DNA from: Agapanthus africanus
Lineage: Eukaryota; Streptophyta; Magnoliopsida; Asparagales; Amaryllidaceae
DNA length: 64,000 bases
Assembly (NCBI GenBank): GCA_030015575.1
Contig: CM057346.1
Span: 558,378,315 to 558,442,314, forward strand
Direction: 5' to 3'
Part shown: piece after piece, positions 49,055 to 59,713 of the stretch
Layout: each line of letters starts with the position of its first letter
Position numbering within the stretch: the first letter of the stretch is position 1
The notes under the pieces: generated by a model
What the model saw: the letters and a program-made list of their open reading frames with translations, nothing else
Told to the model about the DNA's origin: nothing
Database searches by the model: none
Made by a program: the position numbers and the translations under genes

Positions 49055-52000
49055 TGTCACGCCCCGCTTCCCAGTATACGGCGAAGGAGACGCGACGGGG
49101 CCCGCTACGTATATACTTAGAAGTACATACGCTAAGCATAACTAAGCAATATAAAATAAATCATAAGAGACAAATAATATAGAAATAACAGCAACTTTTA
49201 TTAATAACATTCTTTGTACAATGCATGAAAAGAAAATACAACTGGAATGAAAAGCAATGCCTAAACAGTGGCATAACATAAAATGAAATAAACTGGAAAG
49301 AACAAGGTATGGTATCTAGAGCTCCGAATCTTCCTGGAACTGCTCCAAATCTTCACCGGTGGGTTCGATCTCAGCTTGGTCCAACGCACCTGACGACATT
49401 CAAAGAAGAAAGAAATAGAATGTCGTCAATGAACAGGTCGCTCGGTAAGTCCCAAAGAATAAGAAGAATGAGAATGACAGAGTAACAGTATTTTCTAAAG
49501 TATTACATTGTTGAATATTATGGAACATTGTTTAACGCTGTTGTTTGTAGCTTGGTACAGAAGGATGCCAATGTATACGAGGGGGATCTCTATATGCTAG
49601 AGATCAGGGCAAAAGAAAAGTACAAGGAACCGTTATGCCACGGTACAACAGCAACAGAATTCAGGTTAGGTGTCTTAATCTGACCACCCCGTCCCACCTT
49701 TAACATCTTCCGTACCAATCTACCCCTTAAACCCCGTAGTGTTTTAACAGTATTGTAGTATTGGAATATGTAAGTTGGGTGACTGACCAAAACCATGATA
49801 TCAGTAAACATGATGTAACTGTATAATCAGGTAAATGGAATATCAGGATAATGGATGAATTTCCATGGTTTGATTCAGTCAAAAAGAATATATTGTTAAC
49901 TGGATTCAAGGTTTCATGTATTCAAATTGTGTTGGAATATAAAAGAATATAGACTGTCTTGAATCATATTCAAGTCAGAAATAGTCAAACTCTAACCCGA
50001 GTCAGACTAAAAGAAAGATAATTGGAAGTTCAATATTAGTTAGGGGCCTTTTTGTAATTTGTAAAACTTGAGGGGGGTTTCTGTAAAAAGTACTTTTGTA
50101 TAGTTTTCAAAATACACCTCAAGTATTTAATAATCATCTTTATTGTTATAATGAATGTGAATTTTATTTATGTTATTCTAGTGAATGTATCCTAATAAAA
50201 GTATTAATTGTTTTATTTGAAATTCATGGTATTTTAATATAATTTTTAATCTTTTAATTTTAGGAAAAAGTGGAAACTTTAGATTATGATAAAATAGGTG
50301 TTTAAATATTAATTATATATATATATATATTAACACATGATTAATTTTATATAAATATTTTATTTAGAGAAAATCTCATTTTCCTTAAATATCGTATTTT
50401 AAACCTTTCGAGACCGAATGCTCCTTGCGGAGGTCTGAATCTCGCACTACTAGCCTGCGGGTGTACGATGAACCGTACTATCCCTAACAGGTTCCCCAAA
50501 AGTGGGTTGTAACGGCACTTTGCTTAGCTTTTATAAACACTTCTCATTTAGGAAAACGGTTTTATAAATATAAGGTATTTATATGCAAAAGAGTTTAGTT
50601 TTCCGTATTTTAGTTATTAGGGTTTCCTAAACCAACTAGCCTATTTCTAAGGTATAAACGATGAGTCATTAGAAGCCTCAAATCGCCTTTTCACCGTCAA
50701 TTGCGGCCAGGTAAGTGCCAGGTAAGTGGGAAGGAACCACAGTCGTGGGCCTAATTAAAAACCACTAGCCTTAGACATACTTGTCTAGGCACCACAAGAC
50801 AGTTTAGATAAACGATCGATGTCCATGACCAATCGTGCTTTCATTTTATTAAAAGATTTTATTTAGAAAAGTTTACAACTTAAAGCTTTCCATAAAGGTT
50901 ATAAAGATTAGGGTATTTTAATGAAAAGTCCTGTAATTTCGTATTCTATATTTTGACATATATCAATTATGGTTATATTTGTGTGTGTGTAGAGGTAGGT
51001 CATTACCTCGTGACTTATTTTAAGTTTTGGTGAAATTTAAAGGTAAAACATGACATATTAAACTTAAAGGTATTAAAGCGCAAGAATACGGTATTTGAAA
51101 ATTATCATTTCATGTGAAAAAGTTTGATTAAATTGGTTTATGGGTGATTAATAGTCAACATGAATATGGGTAGATAATATGTATTAGGTGACAAGTGGAA
51201 ATTTATAGAAAAACGAATCGGAAATCGGTTTGTCCGATTTCCGTCGGGTTCCAAAAAGTCGTATTTTTACACTTATAGAAAGAGAGACAGAAGGGATGGG
51301 AATTACGGTTTGGACAAGCTAAGGAAGCTAAGAGATGTGGTGGTTGTCGATTCGTCGAAAACGTCGCGTAGGTTCTAATCCGGTCGCCGGAATCCGTCGT
51401 CGATTTCGGCAGCGCTTCGCTTCTCGCTCTTCGTACCGAGTTCTCGAGAATTTGGGAGAGTAGACTTAGAGTGGTGAGGTGAAATGGTAGAGGGTAGGGG
51501 TCTTTATATAGGGCTAGGCTAGGGTTAGGGTTTGGATTAAAAAATATTTTAAAAAATGTAAAAATCATTAAAAATTCATTAATTTTGGTCTTAAAAGGGG
51601 ATTAATGAGAAATGTGTAACAGTACAGAAAATTTAGACTATGCAGGTGAAGAGACCAAGTCAACACGAAACTTTTTCGTGTTGACGACTCGGCCGAGTCC
51701 GGCCGGCGGCGCCGGCCGATTCGGCCGAGTCAAGGCCGAGTCGGGTCTCGTTGGGTGGGTCTTGGTCTGGGGGAGATTTTGGTATAGTTTAATTTTTGTG
51801 ATTCGCAATAAATTGTGAGTTATGGCTGTTTGACCGTTTGACTTCTAAAAAAAATTAAAACAAAAAGATATAAATTATGTGGGGCATGGGATTCGAACTC
51901 TGGTGGCTTGGTTCAGCAGTGCAAGGTATTACCAATGAGCTACAAGCTCCTTCTTGTAATTATTGTAAGGAAATAGATAATTAAATTGTTTCCAGCAAAA

Positions 52001-52065
52001 TCAATACTCCAAGTATACACTATATTTAAAGCAAATTTTTGGTATACAAAATTGGAGTTGTTACA
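49055..52065 (-). mobile_element. 3' LTR of chromovirus element B
   Basis: A 3011-bp LTR reading TGTCACGCCCCGCTTCCCAG to GGAGTTGTTACA on the + strand, followed by the minus-strand polypurine tract and the minus-strand gag-pol. It is homologous to LTR A, including 50404-50520 and a tRNA-like sequence near its transcriptional 5' end. GTTTC (49050-49054) is the expected target duplication in element C. The 5' LTR is not in the window because element D interrupts B at 56925. Confidence 0.85.
51881..51950 (-). other. tRNA-like sequence in LTR B
   Basis: Read on the minus strand it begins GGAGCTTGTAGCTCATTGG (A-box TAGCTCATTGG) and ends with GAGTTCGAATCCCATGCCCC (B-box GTTCGAATC). Five of seven acceptor-stem positions could pair, but the D arm does not form. 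I therefore regard it as tRNA-derived rather than a tRNA gene. It lies about 115 bases inside the sense-strand LTR start. LTR A has a worn copy at 7262-7330. Confidence 0.6.
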
Positions 52066-52082
52066 ATCTACCCTCCTTACAG
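52066..52082 (-). promoter_or_regulatory. Polypurine tract of element B
   Basis: On the minus strand CTGTAAGGAGGGTAGAT abuts the LTR start TGTAACAACTCC, matching the arrangement in element A. Confidence 0.75.
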
Positions 52083-53003
52083 AAATTTCGTCCTCGAAAT
52101 TTACAACTTTTATTTTGAGGACTAGTTTACAAAAAGGTGCGGATATCTTGCACGCATCTCATCCTCCCTTTCCCACGTGGATTCTCCTGGAGTGTCTTTC
52201 CTCCACATTATTCGGACCAAATTAACTTCCACTTTCCTGTCCAGGATCTCCACAGGTTATTGTTCACAAGACAAATCAGGCTGTATAGTGAGCTCGGAAT
52301 GATCAAGTATATGGCTGGGGTCACTCACATACCTTCTGAGTTGAGATATGTGAAACACGTTATGCACTCCTTCCAATGAGGGTGGAAGCGCTAAACGATA
52401 TGCCACTTCTCCGACTCGTTCGAGTATATCGAACGGTCCAATGTATCTCGGACTCAATTTTCCCCATCTTCCAAATCTGATCACTCCGCGGTTCGGAGAG
52501 ATTTTCAGGAATACATGATCTCCTGGCTGGAACTCCAAGTGTCGCCTCTTCGCATCAGCCCAATGTTTCTGTCTATCTTGGGCTATGCGCATTCTTTCCC
52601 TGATAGTACGAACCACATCAACGGTTGCTACTATCATCTCTAGTCCAAGGAGTTCTCTATCTCCGATGGCGTCCCAACTTAATGGCGATCGACACTTCCT
52701 TCCATATAAAGCTGCAAAAGGTGCCATTCCTATGCTTGCTTGGTAGCTGTTGTTGTACACAAACTCCACAAGATGCAGGTGATCTTCCCAAGATCCCTTG
52801 AAGTCGAGCATACAGGCTCTGAGCATATCCTCCAAGAGCTGAATAGTTCGTTCTGACTGACCATCTGTTTGTGGATGATAAACCGTGCTGAAGTTCAGAC
52901 TTGTTCCCAAGCTAGCTTGCAGATTCTGCCAAAATTGCGATCGGAATCTGGTGTCACGATCGGAGACAATGCAGACCGGTACTCCATGAAGTCTCACAAT
53001 TTC

Positions 53004-53072
53004 CTGTATGAGTTCATGGGTATCAGGAATAGTACATTATGAAGAGTTTCTAAATCTAAATTAGATTATTAC
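53004..53072 (-). other. Putative intron in integrase, element B
   Basis: 69 bases, GTAATAATC to CATACAG on the minus strand, with TAA in frame. Without it KKYME joins EIVRLHGVP, the normal integrase sequence. Element A has the related 72-base segment at 8390-8461. Confidence 0.7.
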
Positions 53073-55502
53073 CTCCATGTACTTCTTCGCTAATGTCTCA
53101 GTTGATTGGCCAACTCGAAATGGGATGAAGTGAACCGACTTTGTGAGTCGATCCACAATGACCCAAATCGCATCGTTACCCTTTGTGCTGCGAGGAAGAG
53201 CAGTTACAAATTCCATCGTGATGTGCTACCACTTCCATTCTGGGATTGGTAACGGTTGAAGTAGTCCAGCTGTCCTGTGATGTTCAACCTTTACTTGCTG
53301 ACACACCAAACATTTTGCGACACTTCTGGCTACTTCACGCTTCATTCCATGACACCAATAATTCTGGCGTAGGTCCTTGTACATTTTGGTACCTCCAGGA
53401 TGTACTGAATAGGGAGAGCTGTGAGCTTCTTTCATTAACTCTTCCCGAACAGGACCCTTTGGTACACACAATCTGCTGCCGTATCTCAAAGATCCGTCTT
53501 CATGGATGATGAAATCTGTTCGGAGTCCATTCTCCACTTGTTCTCTGATCTTTTGCAACTTAGCATCGCTGGCTTGAGCTGCTTTGATCTGATTGACAAT
53601 GGTTGATTGAACTTGTAGATTCATCAAACTTGAAGCATCACCTGGCATGACTAGTTCAATCTCCATCTGATGTAGGTCTTGCTGAAACTTCCACTGGACG
53701 GTGAGATTCATTGATAATGGTTGGCGACTAAGAGCATCAGGTACTACGTTCACTTTTCCTGGATGATATTGCAAGTTGATGTCAAAGTCCGCCATAAGTT
53801 CTAACCATCTTCTCTGCCGCATATTCAACTCCTTCTGAGTAAACACATACTTCAGACTTTTATGATCTGTGTAGATGTTCACTCGTTCACCAAGTAAGTA
53901 GTGGCGCCAAATCTTGAGAGCAAAAATAACAGTTGCCAACTCTAGATCATGCGTCGGATAATTGCGCTCATGAGTCTTCAATTGTCTTGAAGCATAAGCC
54001 ACAACCTTATCGTGCTGATGTAGAACACATCCTAATCCCTTACCGGATGCATCGCAATGCACTTCGAATCCTCCAGACTGATCCGGTATGACGAGAATAG
54101 GTGCAGATGTCAGTCTTGACTTGAGTTCTACGAAAGCTTGCTCGCATGCTTCTGACCACACAAATTCTTCATCTTTTCGTGTGAGCTTGGTCAGGGGTGT
54201 TGTTATCTTCGAAAAGCCTTCAATGAATCTTCTGTAATATCCAGCTAAACCCAAGAAACTCCGAATATCCTTCACTGATTTTGGTGTAGGCCATTCGCTG
54301 ACTGCTGAAACTTTTGCTGGATCCACAGAAATCCCTTCTCCTGATACGATGTGTCCAAGAAAACCAACTTGTTTTAGCCAAAACTCGCACTTACTGTACT
54401 TGGCATAAAGCTGATGTTGACGAAGTGTTTCTATGACAATTCGTAAGTGCTCCGCATGCTCTTTCCGATTCTTGAAATATACCAGGATGTCGTCGATGAA
54501 GATGACAACAAACCTGTCTAAATACTCCCGGAAGACTTGGTTCATAAGATTCATGAAGATTGCTGGTGCATTGGTCACTCCAAATGGCATTACTAGAAAT
54601 TCGTAATGTCCATAGCGAGTTCTGAAAGCTGTTTTTTGAATATCAGCTTCCTTGACCTTCACTTGATAATAACCTGAACGAAGATCTAGTTTAGAGAAGA
54701 CACAAGATCCACTTAGCTGATCGAATAAATTATCGATGCGCGGGAGTGGTTATTTATTCTTTATAGTAACTTCGTTCAAGGCCCTATAATCGATGCACAT
54801 TCTGTATGAACCTTCCTTCTTCTTCACCAATAGTACAGGTGCTCCCCAACTTGAAGTGCTGGGACGAATCCATCCTTTCGCCAGTAATTCGTCCAACTGT
54901 GTTCGAACTTCCTTCAATCCTTCCGGACTTAGTCTATACGGTGCTTTGATCACTGGTTGTGCTCCTGGTACTAAGTCAATATTGAATTCAAGAGCTCGAT
55001 CGGGGAGGCAAACCTGATATATCGTCAGGGAATACATCATCGAACTCTCGAACTACCTCCGGTCTTGATTCTTCCCCTGCCTGAGCTGCTGCAACTACTG
55101 CTTCCCTTGGCTTTGCTTTGTAAGCACTTGGCTCCAGTGTACGATCTCCACTCTTGAAATAGAAGACCGGATGATCGGGAATCTCAAATACTACCCTCCT
55201 TTGACGACAGTCGATGGTAGCATAAAAGGCTCCAAGCCAGTCCATTCCTAGAACCACATCGAAGTTTGGTATGTCCAGTACCTTGAAGTCAGCGTAAAAC
55301 TCTCGACTGCAGACGACGACTGGACACATGCTGTATCCCATAGTTGCCTTTAGAACACCATTTCCGGAACTGACGTTCCAGCTGGATACAAGCGGTGAGA
55401 CTGGAATTGCATGGGTTCGGACAAACCGTTGCGACATAAAGCAGTGGGATGCTCCAGTATCAAACAGTGCAAGTGCAGGTAGTGAAGCTACTAGGATTGT
55501 AC

Positions 55503-55585
55503 CTAAGGTATTAGGAATAGGTTTTAGGTATAGGGAAAATGTGTAGTTACACAAGACTAAAAAATAAGTTTGAGAAGGAATTTAC
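55503..55585 (-). other. Putative intron at gag-protease joint, element B
   Basis: 83 AT-rich bases, GTAAATTCC to ACCTTAG, with in-frame stops. The joint ACT-G|GT-ACA gives GQVITGTILVASLPALALFD, the expected start of the protease domain. Confidence 0.7.
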
Positions 55586-56229
55586 CAGTAATGACTTGGC
55601 CAGTGGCCTCAGCTTCTTCCACAGACATCATGAAAGCCTGACGCTTCGGCACATTCCTCCTGGCCTGAGGAGCATTCCTCTGAACGTTCCTTTGAGCTTG
55701 ATGGAACTGTCGAGGAGGTGGTGCAGCTTGTGGTCCCCTGGGTGGTGCAGGCAGTGCAAGTCTGGGAGCAGGTGCCTGAAGAGCTGGTCGCTGCTGATAA
55801 GTATTTGCTGGCCTGGGTGCAGCAACCGAGTTCTGCCTTTAAGGACAAGATCCAATATCGTGAGTGGCTGAACCGCAAACTAAGCAGAGGCGGTTGGCTC
55901 GACGGCAGTCCTTCATCATATGTCCAGTTCTCTTGCAGTAGGTGCAAAAGGCTGGGCTAGGACGATGAGTTGGTACCCCGGGTCGCCTCGGCACGAAAGG
56001 TGGTCTGGACGTGGCTCCACCTGCCATCTGGTTGGCAGGGCGCTTGACTCCTACGGACTGAGGTCTGCCCCTCTCTTTTATCACTGTCTTATAACTGCGG
56101 GCAGCTTCTAGGGCTTCCTCATGAGTCAAAAACTTTCCTGTGGCTAGAGCAGCCTTGATCTCTGTATCCAAACCTTGCTGAAAACGACGGGCTCTGATCT
56201 CGTCCGTCGGTATCAGGTGTGCCGCGAAT

Positions 56230-56302
56230 CTGTTTAAAGATTGTGTTAGCTGTGTAATATGTGATATTTTAAAAAAAATTGAACTATTGTGACATATCTT
56301 AC
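56230..56302 (-). other. Putative intron in gag, element B
   Basis: 73 bases with donor GTAAGA and acceptor TTTAAACAG. TAA occurs at the second codon of the gap. The joint AGC-CG|A-TTC gives EFTMLSRFAAHLIPTDE, the conserved gag sequence. Confidence 0.78.
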
Positions 56303-56994
56303 CGGCTCAACATAGTGAACTCAGCATCGTATTCATCTACCGATTTCTCCCACATTGATCCTTCTGTAGATGAATAAACTGCTGCTCCATAGCGAACCTG
56401 GCAGTCACAGGGAAATATTTCGCGTCGAACTTCTCGCGAAATGTCTTCCATTCAATCGGCTGTGCTAGGCGGGTTTCTTCCGCCTTCCACCAATTGCGAG
56501 CATTTTCCGTGAGCTGTAGCTTCGCTACACGGACCCAAGCGTTATCTGGCACTTGAGCTGCTGCCAGATCGTCTTCGATGCTTTGTGCCCATTCTTCTGC
56601 TTCGAGAGGGCTTCCTTTACCCGAAAATTGCTTTGGGTGCTAAGCTCTGAATTGCTTTATTCCCGGTGCATCGTTATCAGGACGGCTCAAAAGTTGTTGC
56701 TGTCTCTCGAGAAGACTGGGCATCGCATCGAATAGCATTGTTTGCTCAGTGGGTGGTGCGGGAACAGCTGGTGTGAGAGGTAGTGCTGGTGGGGTGTTAT
56801 TGACGTTGGTACTGGTGTTGTTCGGGGAATCCATAATCCTGAAGAAAAATTTGGATTAGGACAGATTCAAATACATGAAATGATAAGATTCAAGGAATAG
56901 AGATTTGCAAGTTTCAAAGAACATTGTTCCCGCCAAAAATTTCTGTGCAAAAGAGTCCAAGGTATCAAATGGCAGCGATACGCTTAAGGAAATA

Positions 56995-57345
56995 CGAACC
57001 AGTATCTTCCGGGCTGTTTTTTGACAAACTCCCGAAGGAGAAACGGATAAATTCTGATTGTATTGAAAGCGTCTCGAAAAACCCTTCGATTTGATATATT
57101 ATGGGCCTCATAATTCATCCGGGATCAAAAGTTATGAGCAAATGTCTATGCACATGTGATTTAAGGAAGAACATGCGAACCAGTATTTTCCGAGCTGTAT
57201 TTTGACAAACTCCGGAACGAAAAACAGCTAAATTCTGATGATATTGAAAGCATCTCGAAAAGACCTTCGATTTGATATATTATGGGCCTCATAATTCATC
57301 CGAGATCAAAAGTTATGAGCAAATGTGTTATACACGTGTAATCTA
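56995..57345 (+). repeat. 181-bp tandem duplication in LTR D
   Basis: CGAACCAGTAT occurs at 56995 and 57176. Both units contain 'cttcgatttgatatattatg' and 'atcaaaagttatgagcaaatg'. Confidence 0.9.
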
Positions 57346-57425
57346 AAGTAATGCTCTACTACATGGGGAATGCATTTTTTAGTCCCACATCGGGAAAAGG
57401 AGAGGTGGCTTCTCTACCACTCCAA

Positions 57426-57433
57426 TATAAATA
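57426..57433 (+). promoter_or_regulatory. Probable TATA box in LTR D
   Basis: TATAAATA follows 'ccactccaa' and the plant promoter-like 'tagtcccacatcggg'. It would give an LTR leader of about 2.1 kb. Confidence 0.55.
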
Positions 57434-57780
57434 AGAGGGGATACCTCTTAGAAAGGGAGAGTTAAAATCCTCAAAGGATTCAATACTCAAAGGAGCTTAG
57501 TTCTCCAAAGGAGCTTAGTTCTCCAAGATAGGAGCATGCTCCTCCATAATGCGCATATGCGCAAGCGCCATGTGCGCTACGTGCAACGCACGTGTGCCTG
57601 CCATGCGGCACTACGTGCAACGCACATGCGCACCACATGAGAATATTTAATAATATTAAAAGGAGCTTGTTCTCCATATATAGAAGCTTTGCTTCTCCTC
57701 ATAATACGCATGTGCGCCACGTGCAACGCATGTATGCCCGCCATGCGGCACCACGTGCAACGCACGTGCGCACAACAGAT

Positions 57781-57990
57781 AGTGCCTTGCACTTGCTATG
57801 AACCTCTGGTTCTCAGATAAATAAATAAATAAAAATAGTGCCTTGCACTTGCTATGAACCTCTGGTTCTCAGATAAATAAATAAATAAAAATAGTGCCTT
57901 GCACTTGCTATGAATCTCTGGTTCTCAGATAAATAAATAAATAAAAATAGTGCCTTGCACTTGCTATGAACCTCTGGTTCTCTGAGACAG
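57781..57990 (+). repeat. 56-bp tandem repeat, four copies
   Basis: Units begin AGTGCCTTGCAC at 57781, 57837, 57893 and 57949. Each holds two palindromes (GTGCCTTGCAC and GAACCTCTGGTTC) and an (AAAT)n run. Confidence 0.92.
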
Positions 57991-58555
57991 AAAGAAAGAA
58001 AAGATTTTCTTAAGAAAGAAAAGATTTTCTTTTCTCTTCTTTGATCTAAATTTAGATCATTAAAAAGTGCTCTGCACTCATTTTCTTGAATCCAAAAGAT
58101 TCGTGGTGCTTTGCACTATTTGAAGGGCCAGGCCCAAATCAAAATGACCTGACAGGCCAAAATAAATTGCAAGGCAATAAATGGGCAGAGCCCAAATAAA
58201 TTGATACTTTGCATCCTTTATACAAGGGCAGAGCCCAAATAAAATTGATGCCTTGCATCATTCCTAAAAGGGCAGAGCCCAAAACAAATTGATGCTCTGC
58301 ATCCTTTCTGGGCAAGGCCCAAATAAAAATAAAAAAAAGAAATGTAATGCAAAAGCAAATAAAATGTTGAACATTTCAACTGGACTTAGCCCAATTTTGG
58401 CCATAAGTCCTTAAATTAAATTGACTGAGCAAAATTGCTCTTCTAAATCAATTTACCTCCGGTTCGAGGGTACATCTCCGAACTCCTTTGATATCCGTCA
58501 TTGTAATTCCTCAACGGCGTCAAAGAGGTGACGGGTCCCAACGACCACACATCGA

Positions 58556-58818
58556 TATGGACTGCGGGGTCTTTAAACTCGTGGACCGAAATGTCCATAA
58601 ACTAACATCGGACCGAAATGTCCATAAACTAATATCGGACCGGAACGTCCCTAAACTAATATTGGACCGAAACGTCCTTAAACTAATATCGGACCGAAAC
58701 GTCCCTAAACTAATATCGGACCGAGACGTCCCTAAACTAATATCGGACCGAGACGTCCCTAAACTAATATCGGACCACCGTGTCCTTAAACTGGTATTGG
58801 ACCACCACGTCCCTAAAC
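58556..58818 (+). repeat. GGACCGAAACGTCC-type repeats in LTR D
   Basis: Units of about 28-30 bases such as GGACCGAAACGTCCTTAAAC, with inverted GGAC/GTCC ends, repeat about nine times. The same word reappears after the gag stop at 63404-63540. Confidence 0.88.
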
Positions 58819-59567
58819 TGGCACAATAGAGCCAATTGCTCTTTTGCCGGATCTAAACGATCCCGTTTAAGTTGATCTTAGCCTCAAATACGGCTAACGT
58901 ATCCTTAAGCACTTAAATGGACTATAAAACCCTCAATCAACTTTGGTTCAAGGGTACATCTCTGAGCTCCTCTGACACCTATCGTTGTAATCCTTCAACG
59001 ATGTTAGAGAGGTGATGAGTCCCGATGGCCATAAATTAAATGAATCACCACGTCAGGTTGATCTTAGTCCAAAGCAAGACTAACGTATCCTTGACGAATG
59101 TTTAAGTTGATCTTAGTCGCAACGCGACTAATGCATCCTTAAACTAAAAACACCAAACCCAAATCTAAGTAAATACGGATTTGGACTAATCCACGCCCTA
59201 CGGGCGACGGCATTACTCAGTCTCCGTATACAATCCACGGGCAGCCACAAACAAAACAAACACACACGACACGAAGTGAAATTCTGGAGAAGGAGAAAGT
59301 TGTTACCGCAAAGCGGTAGCGTAATTAACTGCAGGGGCTTGCGCCTGCAGGGAAGAGCGTCCCCACAATCAAAAACCCCTCAAGCGAGGGGGAATCTGAC
59401 AAAGTCTGCTACATCGGCCGCATCCGTCTAAACCTTCGATACACGGTGCCATAAATCAACTTGGCATCTTCGAAGAGGTGGACGGATAAAAACCAAATAG
59501 CATCTGCCCCGAACCTCAGGCACGTGACGTCCTAACGTCGCAGGCCGCCGTTCGGAGGGGAACAGAT

Positions 59568-59586
59568 TCTGGCACGCCCGGTGGGA
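59568..59586 (+). promoter_or_regulatory. Primer binding site of element D
   Basis: TCTGGCACGCCCGGTGGGA begins three bases after the LTR end AACA, as in element C. Confidence 0.78.
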
Positions 59587-59713
59587 CCTTTTCCTCTTTC
59601 CACTCCACACTTCGTGTGTCGTGTTCGCGAACGAATCGCGATTTGCTGTGGTTGCCTGTGGATTCGAGGTACTAAGATTTGGTATCTTGCTTCGTGCAGG
59701 AAACAGAAGATCA

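Larger units (their letters stand above)
52122..56834 (-). pseudogene. Gag-pol of chromovirus element B, with three intron-like gaps
   Basis: In coding order: Gag (ATG at 56834; ARNWWKAEE near 56470; zinc knuckle CTYCKRTGHMMKDC near 55930 and a second Cys/His motif CLVCGSATHDIGSC), protease (LFDTGASHCF near 55460), RT (FIDDILVY near 54490), RNase H (TDHKSLK near 53870), integrase (HPGGTK and RHD-type regions, 53430-52600) and a chromodomain-like tail (GESTWEREDEM near 52170). This is a Del/Tekay-like chromovirus. Stops lie at 56640, 55839, 54751, 53226 and 52257, three of them plausible CAG or CAA to TAG or TAA changes. Frameshifts occur near 56360 and 55003. GT-AG segments at 56230-56302, 55503-55585 and 53004-53072 interrupt the frame exactly where conserved motifs should join. 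Confidence 0.88.
56925..59564 (+). mobile_element. 5' LTR of Tat/Ogre-like element D, palindrome-rich
   Basis: It starts TGTTCCCGCC and ends GAGGGGAACA before the primer site, the same ends as LTR C. From about 58375 on it is homologous to LTR C, but the middle differs. It is dominated by mini-hairpins: GTGCCTTGCAC, GAACCTCTGGTTC, GGGCAGAGCCC, GAAAAGATTTTC, GATCTAAATTTAGATC, GATGCTCTGCATC and GTTGAACATTTCAAC. AACAT (56920-56924) is the expected left target duplication within element B. Confidence 0.8.

Noticed and set aside
51881-51950. Functional tRNA gene
   Set aside because: The A and B boxes are good but the D arm does not pair and the acceptor stem has mismatches. Kept as tRNA-like only.
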